49,036 nt of DNA from JBFKQC01 sp041627895. GTDB lineage: Bacteria > Pseudomonadota > Alphaproteobacteria > Rhodobacterales > Rhodobacteraceae. The stretch covers positions 1 to 49,036 of the forward strand of contig JBFKQC010000023.1 of the NCBI GenBank assembly GCA_041627895.1. Reading direction: 5' to 3'. This document shows positions 36,670-45,961 of the stretch, in pieces. The notes beneath the pieces were generated by a model, which was not told where the DNA came from, searched no databases, and was given only the letters and a program-made list of their open reading frames with translations. The translations under genes were made by a program, and so were the position numbers. Within the stretch, counting starts at the first letter, position 1. Every line of letters begins with the position of its first letter.

Positions 36670-37371
36670 TCAGAACGGCAGGATGGCCTTGGCGGATTTC
36701 AGCGCGTTGGCGATGTTCAGGACGGCAAGCGCGTCCTCTTGCAGGCGGGTCATCTCGTAGGCGGCTATGGCGATGTCGATGGCGGTGCCGGTCTTGCACT
36801 TGAAGACTTCCGGCGTCAGCACGCGAAGCTCCAGCTGCACCTCGGCCATGTAGGGATAAAGTTGCGGCGTGAACTCTTTGATATCTATGGAAATAGACGT
36901 CACGCGGACCGGCAGGATCACGCCGACGCCCAGGACCAGCAGCGTGATCGGGACGCTGGCGCGTTCGCTGTCCTGCGCGGGCGCGTTCACCAGCGCGGCG
37001 GCGCTGGCGATCAGGTCGCCGAACAGCCCGCCCGACGGTTCCGTCAGCTTCTGGATCGCGGCGATCCGGCTGGCGATTCCGGTGGTTTCGGCCAGCGGGT
37101 CGCCGTCGGCCAGATCGTCGGTGGCATCCAGGTCCAGCGTGAACTTGTAGGTCTCTTCGGGGTCGTAGGGCTGCACGTTCGGCGACTGCGCGCCGCGGTT
37201 GGTGGGGTCGACCTCGCTCGGGTCCCACGGCTTCAGCGAGCGGGTAAGCGTGCCGGGGTTGTACTGGAACGGGATGATGTTCGGCACGATGATCCCGAAA
37301 TCCTCGGCCAGTTGCACCAGGGCGCCCTTGGTGACGGACGGCGACAGCGGCGAGCCTTTCGCTTCAGCCAT
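36670..37371 (-). CDS. CIS-tube-domain adaptor (N-terminal half of an Afp7-type protein)
   Basis: A 233-residue protein. The IIPFQYNPGTLTRSLKPWDP segment near residues 31-50 is the hallmark of the CIS tube-type adaptor that stacks between tube and hub. The C-terminal half (about 140-200) carries ITLLVLGVGVILPVRVTSISID and a beta strand run. It starts inside the end of the ATPase gene (8-bp overlap) with AAAGGAG upstream. Confidence 0.83.
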   Translation of the reverse strand: MAEAKGSPLSPSVTKGALVQLAEDFGIIVPNIIPFQYNPGTLTRSLKPWDPSEVDPTNRGAQSPNVQPYDPEETYKFTLDLDATDDLADGDPLAETTGIASRIAAIQKLTEPSGGLFGDLIASAAALVNAPAQDSERASVPITLLVLGVGVILPVRVTSISIDIKEFTPQLYPYMAEVQLELRVLTPEVFKCKTGTAIDIAIAAYEMTRLQEDALAVLNIANALKSAKAILPF

Positions 37372-39283
37372 TCTGCGGGCTCCTTTGGCGTCTCGGTTTG
37401 GTGCCCGCGGGCGGGGCGGTGCGGCCTTCCTTGACCAGTTCGCGCTCTGCCGCGGTCTTGAGGTCCGCGGCCTCGATGCCGCGCCCGGCCTCGAGCGCGG
37501 TATAAAGCGCGGACAGGGCCGCGGCCTTGATCTGCGCGGGGCTCAGGTCATGCGTGGTGGAAAGCCGCGCGATATCCTTGGCGAGCGGCGCGGGATCGGC
37601 GCCGAGCCCGGCGATCATCCGTGCCCAGAGCGTGCGGCGTTCGCCGGGCCCCGGTTTCGGGAACTCGACCACGTGGCGCAGGCGGCGGATGAAGGCCGGG
37701 TCGATGTTGGCGCGCTTGTTGGTCGACAACAGCACCAGCCCGTCATGGCCTTCCAGCAGTTGCAGCAGGTGGTTGGTGTCGGTGTTGGCGTAGCGGTCGT
37801 TCGAGGATTGCACCTCGGTGCGCTTGGCGAAGAACGCGTCGGCCTCTTCGAAGATCAGCGCCGCGCCCGACGCGCGGGCCTGCGCGAAGGCTTCGGTCAG
37901 GTTTTTCGCCGTCTCGCCGATGAACTTCGACGTCGTTGCGCCGAGATCGACCACCAGCAGGTTCGCGCCGAGGTCGCGGGCGATGACGTGGGCGGCCATC
38001 GACTTGCCGACGCCGGGCGGGCCGGAGAACAGCGCCGACAACCCGGCGGACCGGTGGTAGAGCCGCGCCGTCTCGGGCCGTTCCATCAGCGTGGGCCGGG
38101 TGCGCGCCTCGAACGCGATGCGGCGAAGCTGGGCAACAAGCGCCTCGGGCGCGATCATGTCGTCCCAGCCGAAGACCGGATCAACCACGTGGCCCGCGCC
38201 GGTCATCCGGGCGCGGGCGCGGGCGCGCAGGTCGCTTGCGGCCTCGTCCAGCGAGCGCGGGGCGCTGCGGGCGACATCCGTCAGATCGCCGAGCAGCAGG
38301 CCGGGCGTGGCCGCCAGCCGCGCGGCGCCCCCGGCGAGGTCCGGCGAGATATCGGCGAGGATCGCCGCCTTGCTGGCCGCCCCCGGTTCCGGCAGGGCCA
38401 GCGCGATGTCGGTGGTGCCGGCGCGGGGCGCGGGCATCTCGCCCGGGGCGCAGCAGATCACCTGGACCGGCGCCATGGGTATCTTGGCGGGCCAGGCCGG
38501 GCCGCCCTCGCGCCACACCAGCGCCGCCTCGGCGTAAAGCGCGAAGCGCTGCGCCAGCATGAAGGCCTCGGCCCAGTCCGCCTGCGGGATCACCGCGGGG
38601 TCGACCACCAGCGCCTCGCGCCCCAGCGCCCGCGCCACGGCGGCGGCGAAGCCCTGCCGCCCGGCACCGGCGCGGCCCTGCACGGCGAGGCGCAGCGCGG
38701 CGCCCTGGCCCAGCGCGCGATCGATCCGCCCGGCGGTCTCGGCGACGGGCCATTCGGCGGGCTCGGGGCCCGCGGCGCACTGGTCCAGCGCCAGCACCAG
38801 CTCGGGGTCCAGCGAAAGGTTGCCGAACATCCAGTCGGCCAGTGCGCGGTCGGCCTGAAAGCATTCGGCCTCGCCCGGGGTCAGGCGGACGGGGCTCAGC
38901 AGGCGCCACATCGCCAGCGGGGAGGTGGGCCGCCAGATCGGGCGGGCCGGATGGCCGTGCAGCGCCTTCACCAGCGGTTCGCTGGGCAACAGCCGCCCCT
39001 CGGCGCCCTGCGCCCTGGCGACCATCGGGCCGAGCGCGGGTTCGATCGCGACGCCGAGCGCCAGCGCCAGCAGATCGGCCTCCGGCTCGCCGAGCCCGAA
39101 AAGCCCGGTCAGCCGGGTCCAGGCGCGGCCCTCCGGCCCTTCGAGCCGGTGCTCCAGCGTCTCGAGCGGCAGATCGCCGTCGACAGGCTCACCCAGCGCC
39201 GCCTGCAGGCGCAGCCGCGCGCGGTGCACCAGCAGTTCCGCGGCAGAGGCCAGAAGATGGGGCTTGGGATGGGGCTTGGTCAT
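37364..39283 (-). CDS. AAA+ ATPase of the eCIS set (Afp15/PVC15-like)
   Basis: A 639-residue ATPase thought to act in particle assembly or cargo loading, not contraction. The C-terminal AAA+ domain has Walker A GPPGVGKS (421-428), Walker B ALIFEEAD (475-482, Glu replacing the usual first Asp) and sensor LLSTNKRANIDPAFIRRL with arginine finger candidates. The first half has a degenerate P-loop, GRAGAGRQ at 203-210, fitting an inactive N-terminal AAA module. It overlaps the preceding gene by 4 bp and the following one by 8 bp. Confidence 0.9.
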   Translation of the reverse strand: MTKPHPKPHLLASAAELLVHRARLRLQAALGEPVDGDLPLETLEHRLEGPEGRAWTRLTGLFGLGEPEADLLALALGVAIEPALGPMVARAQGAEGRLLPSEPLVKALHGHPARPIWRPTSPLAMWRLLSPVRLTPGEAECFQADRALADWMFGNLSLDPELVLALDQCAAGPEPAEWPVAETAGRIDRALGQGAALRLAVQGRAGAGRQGFAAAVARALGREALVVDPAVIPQADWAEAFMLAQRFALYAEAALVWREGGPAWPAKIPMAPVQVICCAPGEMPAPRAGTTDIALALPEPGAASKAAILADISPDLAGGAARLAATPGLLLGDLTDVARSAPRSLDEAASDLRARARARMTGAGHVVDPVFGWDDMIAPEALVAQLRRIAFEARTRPTLMERPETARLYHRSAGLSALFSGPPGVGKSMAAHVIARDLGANLLVVDLGATTSKFIGETAKNLTEAFAQARASGAALIFEEADAFFAKRTEVQSSNDRYANTDTNHLLQLLEGHDGLVLLSTNKRANIDPAFIRRLRHVVEFPKPGPGERRTLWARMIAGLGADPAPLAKDIARLSTTHDLSPAQIKAAALSALYTALEAGRGIEAADLKTAAERELVKEGRTAPPAGTKPRRQRSPQNG

Positions 39284-40683
39284 GGCGTCTCGAACCAGAA
39301 GGGTTGCGATTCCGCGCCGTTCAGGATCAGGCGCAGGCTGTGGGTGGCGGTGGTGGCGGGGTTGAAGAGCGGGTGGAACTCGATCTGGCCGGCCTGCCGG
39401 TCAAAGCTGCCGCGATCCTGCGCGGCGACGCCGGAAAACGCCGTGACCTCGTCATAGATCTCGCCGTCGACCGAAAGCTGCGCGTCAAGCCCGGCAGCCT
39501 CCATGTCGAAGGTGTTCGTGACCTGGATCACGAAACGCCCGGCGCCGTTCGGGCCGGTGACCTGCACGATATGGGCGCCGACGGAAAACGCGACCTGGTT
39601 GCTTTCGCTCGTCGTGACCCGCAGCGCGCCGCCCTGGCTGACCTGGCGCCGGGTCGAGCGGACCGAAAGCGCGTAGATGCCGGGCGTGACCTCCAGCGCG
39701 GTCGGCGCGCCGTTCACCACCGCCTGCAGGCTGCCCTGCAGATCGAACGTCGCCTCGGTCTCGGTGAAGGCGACGGCCCAGGCGCCGTTCGTTGCGGGGT
39801 CGATCTCGGCCTCGCGCACCGGCGTCGCCAGCTCGCGCCAGGCCGGTGTGCGCAGCACGATGCGGCTGGCGCCGGGCGAACCGTCGCCGGTAAGCGCCGA
39901 ACCCCGGACATGGACGCGGTTGACCGGCGGCGCGGATGCCGGATCGAGCACCGCGCGGGCCGGCGAGGTCACGAGTTGCTGCTGCGGCAGGCCGGCGGCG
40001 GCGGGCGGGTCGAACACCGTCAGCGCGGTGACCGCCTCGATCACCGGCGACGAGATCGGCGCGACCCAGAGCCCGAGGTCGTAGACCCGGCCCGAGATGC
40101 CCGTCGGTTCCTCGGGTTCCAGGAAGATCGTGCGCACCTCGTAATAGGCCGAAAGCCGCGTCGTCGCGGTCTGTTCGGCCGACCAGAAGCTCATCGCTTC
40201 TTCCGGCGTCAGCGGACGCGGCGCGATCTCGAAGCGGTTGTCGCGGTCCTCGAGGCCGGTGGCCATCACCGTCTGCGGCGTCACCCCGTCCGGCGCGATC
40301 TGCAGGCCGTCGTCGATCAGCGAATGGTCGTGCATCGTCTTGATCGCGAGGCTGAACAGGTTCTGCTGGTTCGCCGCGTCCCAGACCTCGTTCAGCTCGT
40401 GATGCGCGGTGAGGATGTAGAACAGCGACAGCGCCAGCGGCTGGCGCGCGACCGGCGGGCCGCCGTGTCCGGGCGGCGGCAGGTTCTTGTAATGGGTGTC
40501 CTCCATCACGTGGTAGAGGTGCAGGTTCAGCGTGTCGGTCGCGCCGCCCGCGCGTTCCGGCGGCATCGCGGTGACGGTGACGGATTGCGGCGCGCCGGTC
40601 TGGCGCAACAGCAGCGCCTCGACGTTGAACTGCAGCAGCCTGCGCAGCGTGTCGGTGACCAGAAAGAGGTTCGACGTCGGCAT
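39280..40683 (-). CDS. DUF4255 protein (Pvc16/Afp16-like tail terminator)
   Basis: A 467-residue protein. The N-terminal 200 residues are the Pvc16_N/DUF4255 domain (LNLHLYHVMEDTHYKNLPPPG, then RQPLALSLFYILTAHH), which in Afp16 caps the tube and sets length. The rest (about 215-467) is beta-rich, Ig-like (VTALTVFDPP, VHVRGSALTGDGSPGASRIVLRT) and may be surface-exposed. GAGGAGG precedes the ATG. Confidence 0.87.
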   Translation of the reverse strand: MPTSNLFLVTDTLRRLLQFNVEALLLRQTGAPQSVTVTAMPPERAGGATDTLNLHLYHVMEDTHYKNLPPPGHGGPPVARQPLALSLFYILTAHHELNEVWDAANQQNLFSLAIKTMHDHSLIDDGLQIAPDGVTPQTVMATGLEDRDNRFEIAPRPLTPEEAMSFWSAEQTATTRLSAYYEVRTIFLEPEEPTGISGRVYDLGLWVAPISSPVIEAVTALTVFDPPAAAGLPQQQLVTSPARAVLDPASAPPVNRVHVRGSALTGDGSPGASRIVLRTPAWRELATPVREAEIDPATNGAWAVAFTETEATFDLQGSLQAVVNGAPTALEVTPGIYALSVRSTRRQVSQGGALRVTTSESNQVAFSVGAHIVQVTGPNGAGRFVIQVTNTFDMEAAGLDAQLSVDGEIYDEVTAFSGVAAQDRGSFDRQAGQIEFHPLFNPATTATHSLRLILNGAESQPFWFETP

Positions 40684-40686
40684 GGC

Positions 40687-41625
40687 CTAGCGCCTCCTCT
40701 GTCCGAAAAGCGTCAGCGCCCGGCGGCGGCTGGGCAGCGGGCCGATGATCGAGACTTCGGCGGCGGTCATCGGGCGGTTCACGCGCGGCCGGGACTGTTC
40801 GGCCTGCGGGGCCGGCGCCGGGCCGGGCGCCGCCTGCGGCGCGGGTTGCGGCGCCGGCGGGGCGGGCGGGCGCAGCGCCGCTTCTGGCGGGTCGGGCAGA
40901 TCCGGCACCACGGGCTCGGGCGGCACGGCCAGCGCCGGGGCCGCGGCGGGCTCTGGCGCCGTGGTCAGGTTGGCGGGCGCTTCCGATACCGGGTCCGGCG
41001 CGGGTGCCGCCGGCGGTTCGGCCGGCGCAGCGGGGGTGGGTTCGGGCAGGACCGAGGCGGCTGCGGGCGCAGCCTCGCGCGGCGCGGGGCCGGCCACGGC
41101 CGGCAGAGGGGCGGGTTCGGGCGCGCCGACCTCGGCAGGGGCGGCGACCGGGTCGGGCCGCGAGCCTTCGGGCTCGGGCCCGCGCGCGGGTTCGGCGGGG
41201 GCGGCCGGTTCGGGTGCGGCGCTGTCCTCGGGGAGCAGCAGGTCCCAGGGGTCGATCTGGCCGACGGGCCGGGGGTGCCCGGCGGGCGCGGGCGCCACCG
41301 GATCGGGCGGCGGCGGCTCTGGCGTCTCGGCGCGGGGCGCGGGCGCGGCGGGGTCCGGCGCGGGCGGCGGCGCGGGCGGACGCTGCCGCGGGGTGCCGGC
41401 CGGCACGGGGTGCGGCGGCTCGGGCGCGGCAAAGATGCCGCCCGTATCGGCGGCCTCGGCCCCGGCCTCTTCCCCGGGCGCGGCGCGCTCGGCAAATCCC
41501 GGATCGTTCAGGCGCTGGTCGGCAAGGCTGAGCGGCGATTGCGACAGGCCGGCGGGCAGCAGCCCCGGCGCCCCGGCGGGCGGCGCGGCGGCGCGGTCGA
41601 GAAGGCGTTGCAGATAGCCGCTCAT
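40687..41625 (-). CDS. Pro/Ala-rich low-complexity protein of the eCIS set
   Basis: A 312-residue protein. A short helical N-terminus (MSGYLQRLLDRAA) and a basic C-terminus (PSRRRALTLFGQRRR) flank about 250 residues of Pro, Ala, Glu and Gly, almost certainly disordered. The start codon overlaps the previous stop (ATGA), so it is translated with its neighbours. I do not recognise it. It lies between the zinc-ribbon baseplate-like gene and the cap gene, and no conventional tape-measure gene is present, so a ruler or linker role is possible but weakly supported. Confidence 0.7.
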   Translation of the reverse strand: MSGYLQRLLDRAAAPPAGAPGLLPAGLSQSPLSLADQRLNDPGFAERAAPGEEAGAEAADTGGIFAAPEPPHPVPAGTPRQRPPAPPPAPDPAAPAPRAETPEPPPPDPVAPAPAGHPRPVGQIDPWDLLLPEDSAAPEPAAPAEPARGPEPEGSRPDPVAAPAEVGAPEPAPLPAVAGPAPREAAPAAASVLPEPTPAAPAEPPAAPAPDPVSEAPANLTTAPEPAAAPALAVPPEPVVPDLPDPPEAALRPPAPPAPQPAPQAAPGPAPAPQAEQSRPRVNRPMTAAEVSIIGPLPSRRRALTLFGQRRR

Positions 41626-42362
41626 GCCGTCTGCCTCCGGGAAAGCCGCGCGCGCTCGGCCTCGATCAGACCGGCATAGGCGCGCCGGTCGTCGCGGGTC
41701 AGGGCCATGATCTCGGCGTGCGACCAGCCGTAGCGCGAGGCGATCAGGTGCGTCTCGCGCACCAGGAACGGGCGTTCTCCCGCCAGCCGCCGGGTCAGAT
41801 AGCCGGCGAGGTCGAAGCGCACCGTCGCGGGCGCCTCGCAGGCCGGGCACGGCGCGTCGAGGTCGAGCGTCAGGACCGGCGCGGCGCGGTCGAGGAAACC
41901 GGCGACCGCGTCGGGGTCCGCGCTGCCGGCCACGGTCAGCGCCGCGGCCAGCGCCGCCGGATCGCCGGACAGATCGGCAGGCGTGGGCGCGCGGACCCGG
42001 GCGCCGCCGGGCATGTCCCAGACGCCTTCGTCATCGGGCGGGCCGGGGCGCTCGGCGTCCTGCGCGGCGATGATGCCGGGCAGGTTCAGCGCGAATTCGT
42101 AGGCCTCGCCGCAGCGCGCGCAGCTTGCCCGGCACTCCGCCGTCTCGCCGTAGAGCATCGCGTAGATGCCGGCGAGGCCACGGTCGATCTGGCTGACCGA
42201 CAGCCCGGCCGGGTCGCTGCCAGAGAGCCGCGCCAACAGCGCCATCGCCGGCCCGAGCCCGGTGCCCGACAGCGACAATTCGTCGGCGCCGGTCAGGGGG
42301 CGCAGGGTCAGCGCCATGGAGCCATGGCCCGGCGCGTTCAGCTCGACGGTACGCATCATCAT
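41622..42362 (-). CDS. Zinc-ribbon T4-baseplate-like protein (gp26/gp51 type)
   Basis: A 246-residue protein resembling the T4 base plate protein family in eCIS loci. Two cysteine clusters, C77/C81/C84 (ECRASCARCG) and C172/C175 (PCPAC), could bind zinc. A C-terminal helix region (RETHLIASRYGWSHAEIMAL) fits the family. The frame starts with three consecutive ATGs (42362, 42359, 42356); the best-spaced Shine-Dalgarno fits the last. Role in baseplate assembly is inferred from family and position. Confidence 0.68.
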   Translation of the reverse strand: MMMRTVELNAPGHGSMALTLRPLTGADELSLSGTGLGPAMALLARLSGSDPAGLSVSQIDRGLAGIYAMLYGETAECRASCARCGEAYEFALNLPGIIAAQDAERPGPPDDEGVWDMPGGARVRAPTPADLSGDPAALAAALTVAGSADPDAVAGFLDRAAPVLTLDLDAPCPACEAPATVRFDLAGYLTRRLAGERPFLVRETHLIASRYGWSHAEIMALTRDDRRAYAGLIEAERARLSRRQTA

Positions 42363-42373
42363 TTCCCAGCCGT

Positions 42374-42394
42374 ATCAGCCCCTTCGGGGCCGAT
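42374..42394 (-). terminator. Intercistronic hairpin after the tube gene
   Basis: ATC-a-GCCCC, loop TTC, GGGGC-c-GAT forms a strong hairpin (stem bases 42374-42382 and 42386-42394) between the tube stop and the next start, with no U-tract. It is the only real break in the first half of the operon. It could attenuate transcription or protect the sheath-tube message, since hundreds of sheath and tube copies are needed per particle. Confidence 0.5.
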
Positions 42395-42396
42395 GC

Positions 42397-42897
42397 TCAG
42401 GTCTCGGCCGCCTCGACCACCGCGTCGTCGCGCACGAAGCCCTCGTTCTGCAGGACGATCGATTCGAAGGCGATGGCGTTGGCGTTGGCATCCAGTTCCG
42501 GCACCGCGGTGAACTCGCTCACCCAGCAGCGGAACACCTGCCAGGCGCGCACCTTGACGCCCTGAAGGTTGTAAAGCTCGATGGTGATGTCCTTGCGGAA
42601 GTTCTTCAGCGAAACTGCCGCGTCGCCGGCGTTGGAATAGGCCAGCGTCGCCCAAGCCTCGAACGCAGTGTCGTGGGTGATGCCGCGTTCCAGCGTGATC
42701 GGCTCGAACTTGGCCGCGCCGGGCGAGATCCGCGGTGTCGAGCGGTCGCCGCCGTCGCGGTGGCTGACCGGCTCGATCGTGTGCTTCAGAGCCGAGACCT
42801 TGGAAATGCCGGCCACCGGCTGGCCGTCCCAGACCACGCGGAACTTGAAGTTCTTGTAGGGATCGAAGCGGGTTGTGTTGACGGTGAATTGCGCCAT
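42397..42897 (-). CDS. Contractile tail tube protein (gp19/Afp1/Afp5-like)
   Basis: A 166-residue tube subunit; the inner tube built of stacked hexamers. FDPYKNFKFRVVWDGQPVAGISKVSALKHTIE is the typical N-terminus, and ERGITHDTAFEAWATL and FRCWVSEFTAVPELDANANAIAFESIVLQNEGF the rest of the fold. Only one tube gene is present, where Afp has three copies or variants. A ribosome binding site AAAGGG precedes the ATG. It lies 16 bp after the sheath gene. Confidence 0.94.
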   Translation of the reverse strand: MAQFTVNTTRFDPYKNFKFRVVWDGQPVAGISKVSALKHTIEPVSHRDGGDRSTPRISPGAAKFEPITLERGITHDTAFEAWATLAYSNAGDAAVSLKNFRKDITIELYNLQGVKVRAWQVFRCWVSEFTAVPELDANANAIAFESIVLQNEGFVRDDAVVEAAET

Positions 42898-42913
42898 CGG
42901 AAAATGCCCTTTC

Positions 42914-45289
42914 TCAAACCTGGACCTGGCCGGCGATCTGCCTGACCGTCAGGATCACGAATTCGGCCGGTTTCAGCGGAGCGAAGCCGACGATCACGTT
43001 GACGATGCCGAGATTGCGGTCGTTATCGGTGGTCGTGGTGCGGTCGCACTGAACGAAATAGGCGTCCGTCGCCTTCTGGCCGGCAAAGGCGCCCTGGCGG
43101 AACAGCCCGTTCATGAAGCTGCCCGCGGCGAGGCGGATCTGCGCATAAAGCGGCTCGTCGTTCGGCTCGAACACCGCGAAGCGCAGGCCGCGGTAAAGCG
43201 ATTCCTCGATGAACAGCATGGTGCGGCGGACGGGGATGTACTTGTCGTCCACGTTGCCGGACCCGTTGAAGCCCACCAGCGTGCGCGCGCCCCAGCTGAC
43301 CACGCCGGCGGGAAACAGCCGGATCGCGTTCAGCGCCTTGGGGTTGATCACGCCGTTTTCCGGGTCGGTCATCTGGTGCTGCACGCCGGTGACGCCGCGC
43401 ACCGTCGCCTCCAGCCCCGCCGGCGCCTTCCAGACGCCGCGGTTGCCGTCGGTCCGCGCCATCACCCCGGCCAGGGCGCCCGACGGGTCGACATAGGTGC
43501 CGCCGCCCACGTCGAGGCGCGGCCAGTAGCAGGCCGCGTTGCGCGTCGCCACGCCAGTACGGATCGCGTTCACGCCCTGCTCGGCCGTGGTGATGTCGTT
43601 CCAGTCGTCATCCGGATCGACCAGCAGGAAGGCGCGCTTGAGCTGGCAGAAGGCCGAGGCCGCGCCCCAGAGCAGGCCGCGGTCGGCGTTCGACTGGGTG
43701 TCGTTGCGCGGCAGCACCATCAGGTTGAACAGGTCGACCTCGCGGTCGATGATCTCGTAGGCGTCGTCATAGTCGCCGGCCTGTGCCAGCCCGCCGTCGT
43801 CGCCCGCGGTCGGCCCGGCGTCCTGGAATGGCGAGGGCCCGGCCGCGCCGCCCGGCTGGCCGACGGAATAGGCCGCGGTGTTGCGGAACGCGTTGGTCAT
43901 CGCGTTGGTGGCGAAATTGAAGCCCGCGGTGACGAAGGCGACGGCAGGCGCAATCCCGGTGTTTTCGGTGCCGTAAAGCGGGCTCAGCGCCAGGCGCGGG
44001 CCGTGCCGCGCCGCCGCCCAGCGGCCGTTCGAGTTGCCCGCGATCGAGGCGGCGATGGCGTCGAGCACGCCGTAGGCATTGGCCAGCGCATTGCTGCCGC
44101 CCGCGGTGAAGACCGGCACCGCGCCGCCGGGCAGGGTGAACGGGTTCACCGTGTGCGCCGGGTCGCCGCTGTCGTCGGTCAGCGTCCAGCTGTTGATCGT
44201 CGCCCGGTCGGTGCCCGCGAAACGGCGGAACTCCTCGAAATTGTCGGTCACGTCACCCATCCGCGCGACGAACCCGGTCGGTGCCGGGCGCACCGTGCCC
44301 CAGGTCGAGCCCTCGAGCCCGCCCTGGCCGATGCCCAGCCTCAGCGCCACCGTGATGTCGCCGCCGGCACCCGGCGTGACCTGCACCGCGCCGTCGGCCG
44401 AGGTGATCGTGACAATCCGGTTCGATCCGGTGCCGCCGCCGGCGACGCTGCCGGTCGAGGCCGCGACCGTCACCGTCACGCCGTGGGGCGTGAGCGCGGC
44501 GTTGATCTCGTCCTCGATGCCGTCGGTCACGTCGGTCAGGTTGCCCGAACCGACGAAGCTGCCGAGATCGGGCAGGGTGACGGGCTGCGCCGGGTTGTCG
44601 CCGACCTTGACCGTCAGCCGCCGGTTCGCGCCGGTGACGATCCCGGCCAGCTCGTCGCGCGCGGTGTTGGCGGTGTTCGACAGGATCAGCCCGCTCATCG
44701 AGACGCCGTTGATCGCGCCCGGCGCGGGCTCGGCCGTGACGGTGATCAGCTGCGAGTTGCCGTTGATCGCGCTTTCGGCGAAATTGCCCAGGTTCGGGTT
44801 CATCGAGAGCCCCTCGAAGGTCTCTTCCCCCTCGCGCTCGCGGCTGCCGTCGTCCTTGATCACCTGGCGGTAGACAGTCAGGTTGAAGGTCTCTTCGGCA
44901 TTGCCGGTGCCATAGTCGATCTCGACCCGCAGCTGGTTGCCCAAAAGCCCGTGATCGCGCGCCGTGACCAGCATCGCGTTGCCGGTGTCGGCCTGGTTGC
45001 GCAGCATCACGTCGGCCTGGAACGGATTGTTGGCGATCCGCATCACATAGGCCTGCCCGCCGCCGTTCAGATAGAAATTCCGGACCTGCGTGGCCAGTTC
45101 ACCCTTCGTCTCGGCGCCGAAGCTGCGTTCGAAATCGGCGAAGTTGAAGATCCGGACCGGCACGTTCATCCGGCCGCGCTCTGCCATGCCGACGAATGCC
45201 GCGATCGAGGTTGCAACCCCGGCAATCGCGCGCGCGCCAGAGGGCAGTTCCTGCACGTAGACACCGGGATAGGTGGGGGTCACAGGCAT
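42914..45289 (-). CDS. Contractile tail sheath protein
   Basis: A 791-residue sheath subunit, which forms the outer layer whose contraction drives the tube. The N-terminus PVTPTYPGVYVQELPSGARAI and the C-terminus (LYAQIRLAAGSFMNGLFRQGAF, then GFAPLKPAEFVILTVRQI) are typical. It is much longer than most eCIS sheaths (commonly about 350-500 residues): the centre (about 130-450) contains Gly/Thr/Val-rich insertions (for example VTVTVAASTGSVAGGG near 265-285), probably surface domains. It opens the eCIS set; AAGGGAGA lies upstream of the ATG. Confidence 0.93.
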   Translation of the reverse strand: MPVTPTYPGVYVQELPSGARAIAGVATSIAAFVGMAERGRMNVPVRIFNFADFERSFGAETKGELATQVRNFYLNGGGQAYVMRIANNPFQADVMLRNQADTGNAMLVTARDHGLLGNQLRVEIDYGTGNAEETFNLTVYRQVIKDDGSREREGEETFEGLSMNPNLGNFAESAINGNSQLITVTAEPAPGAINGVSMSGLILSNTANTARDELAGIVTGANRRLTVKVGDNPAQPVTLPDLGSFVGSGNLTDVTDGIEDEINAALTPHGVTVTVAASTGSVAGGGTGSNRIVTITSADGAVQVTPGAGGDITVALRLGIGQGGLEGSTWGTVRPAPTGFVARMGDVTDNFEEFRRFAGTDRATINSWTLTDDSGDPAHTVNPFTLPGGAVPVFTAGGSNALANAYGVLDAIAASIAGNSNGRWAAARHGPRLALSPLYGTENTGIAPAVAFVTAGFNFATNAMTNAFRNTAAYSVGQPGGAAGPSPFQDAGPTAGDDGGLAQAGDYDDAYEIIDREVDLFNLMVLPRNDTQSNADRGLLWGAASAFCQLKRAFLLVDPDDDWNDITTAEQGVNAIRTGVATRNAACYWPRLDVGGGTYVDPSGALAGVMARTDGNRGVWKAPAGLEATVRGVTGVQHQMTDPENGVINPKALNAIRLFPAGVVSWGARTLVGFNGSGNVDDKYIPVRRTMLFIEESLYRGLRFAVFEPNDEPLYAQIRLAAGSFMNGLFRQGAFAGQKATDAYFVQCDRTTTTDNDRNLGIVNVIVGFAPLKPAEFVILTVRQIAGQVQV

Positions 45290-45961
45290 GACGAAAGTCT
45301 CCCTTGCTGAATGTCTTCAAGAATGGCTGTTGCGCGCGGAATGCGTCCTTTGCGTCGCGGAACGGTCGGTCGTGGCGGGGAACGAGGGCGCTGCGCTGGG
45401 TGCAATCCGGTCCTGGCCTGTCAGTCGCGACGGATCTCGAAAACGGACCCCTGCCAAGACAATGCCGGCAACCATACGGCTGCTCCTCTCTCTATCGATT
45501 GGTAAAATCACACAGTGTAATTCAACTCCTAGGGTAAACCCGGGAACCCGATTCCGCCAACCCCCTGATTGCCGCGGCGGCGCCGGGGACCTGCGGTCGG
45601 CGAATTGTCGCCAAGTGGCGCGCGCCGGGAACGCAGGAATATCATGGGGATCCGGGGCGATCCTGAACCGGCCGCCGTCATGCGATGCAAAAGGCGGTCC
45701 GCGTTGCGGGCCGCCAGTTTCCTTGTGACAGGTCGGAAATCCGGGGATGATACGGGGGGCCGGCCAGTGGCCAAGGCGTCCGGGCTGAAAGGGTCAGGTA
45801 AGGTTTCGTGTCGGGGCTCGCCCCAAAGTCTTTCACGTACTAGAACGTCACGAACACCCTTCCCCCCGCATCGGTCTCATCTATGTGGGCACTCCACCAA
45901 AGAGCGGCGGCGCCATGCTTCAGGTTCACTCCCCATCGGCAGAGCGAGTGAACCACAAGAG

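Noticed and set aside
17293..45289. Prophage or R-type tailocin
   Set aside because: No head, terminase, holin, endolysin or integrase is present, and the Pvc16/DUF4255, AAA+ ATPase, CIS-tube, baseplate and DUF4157 set is that of an eCIS.
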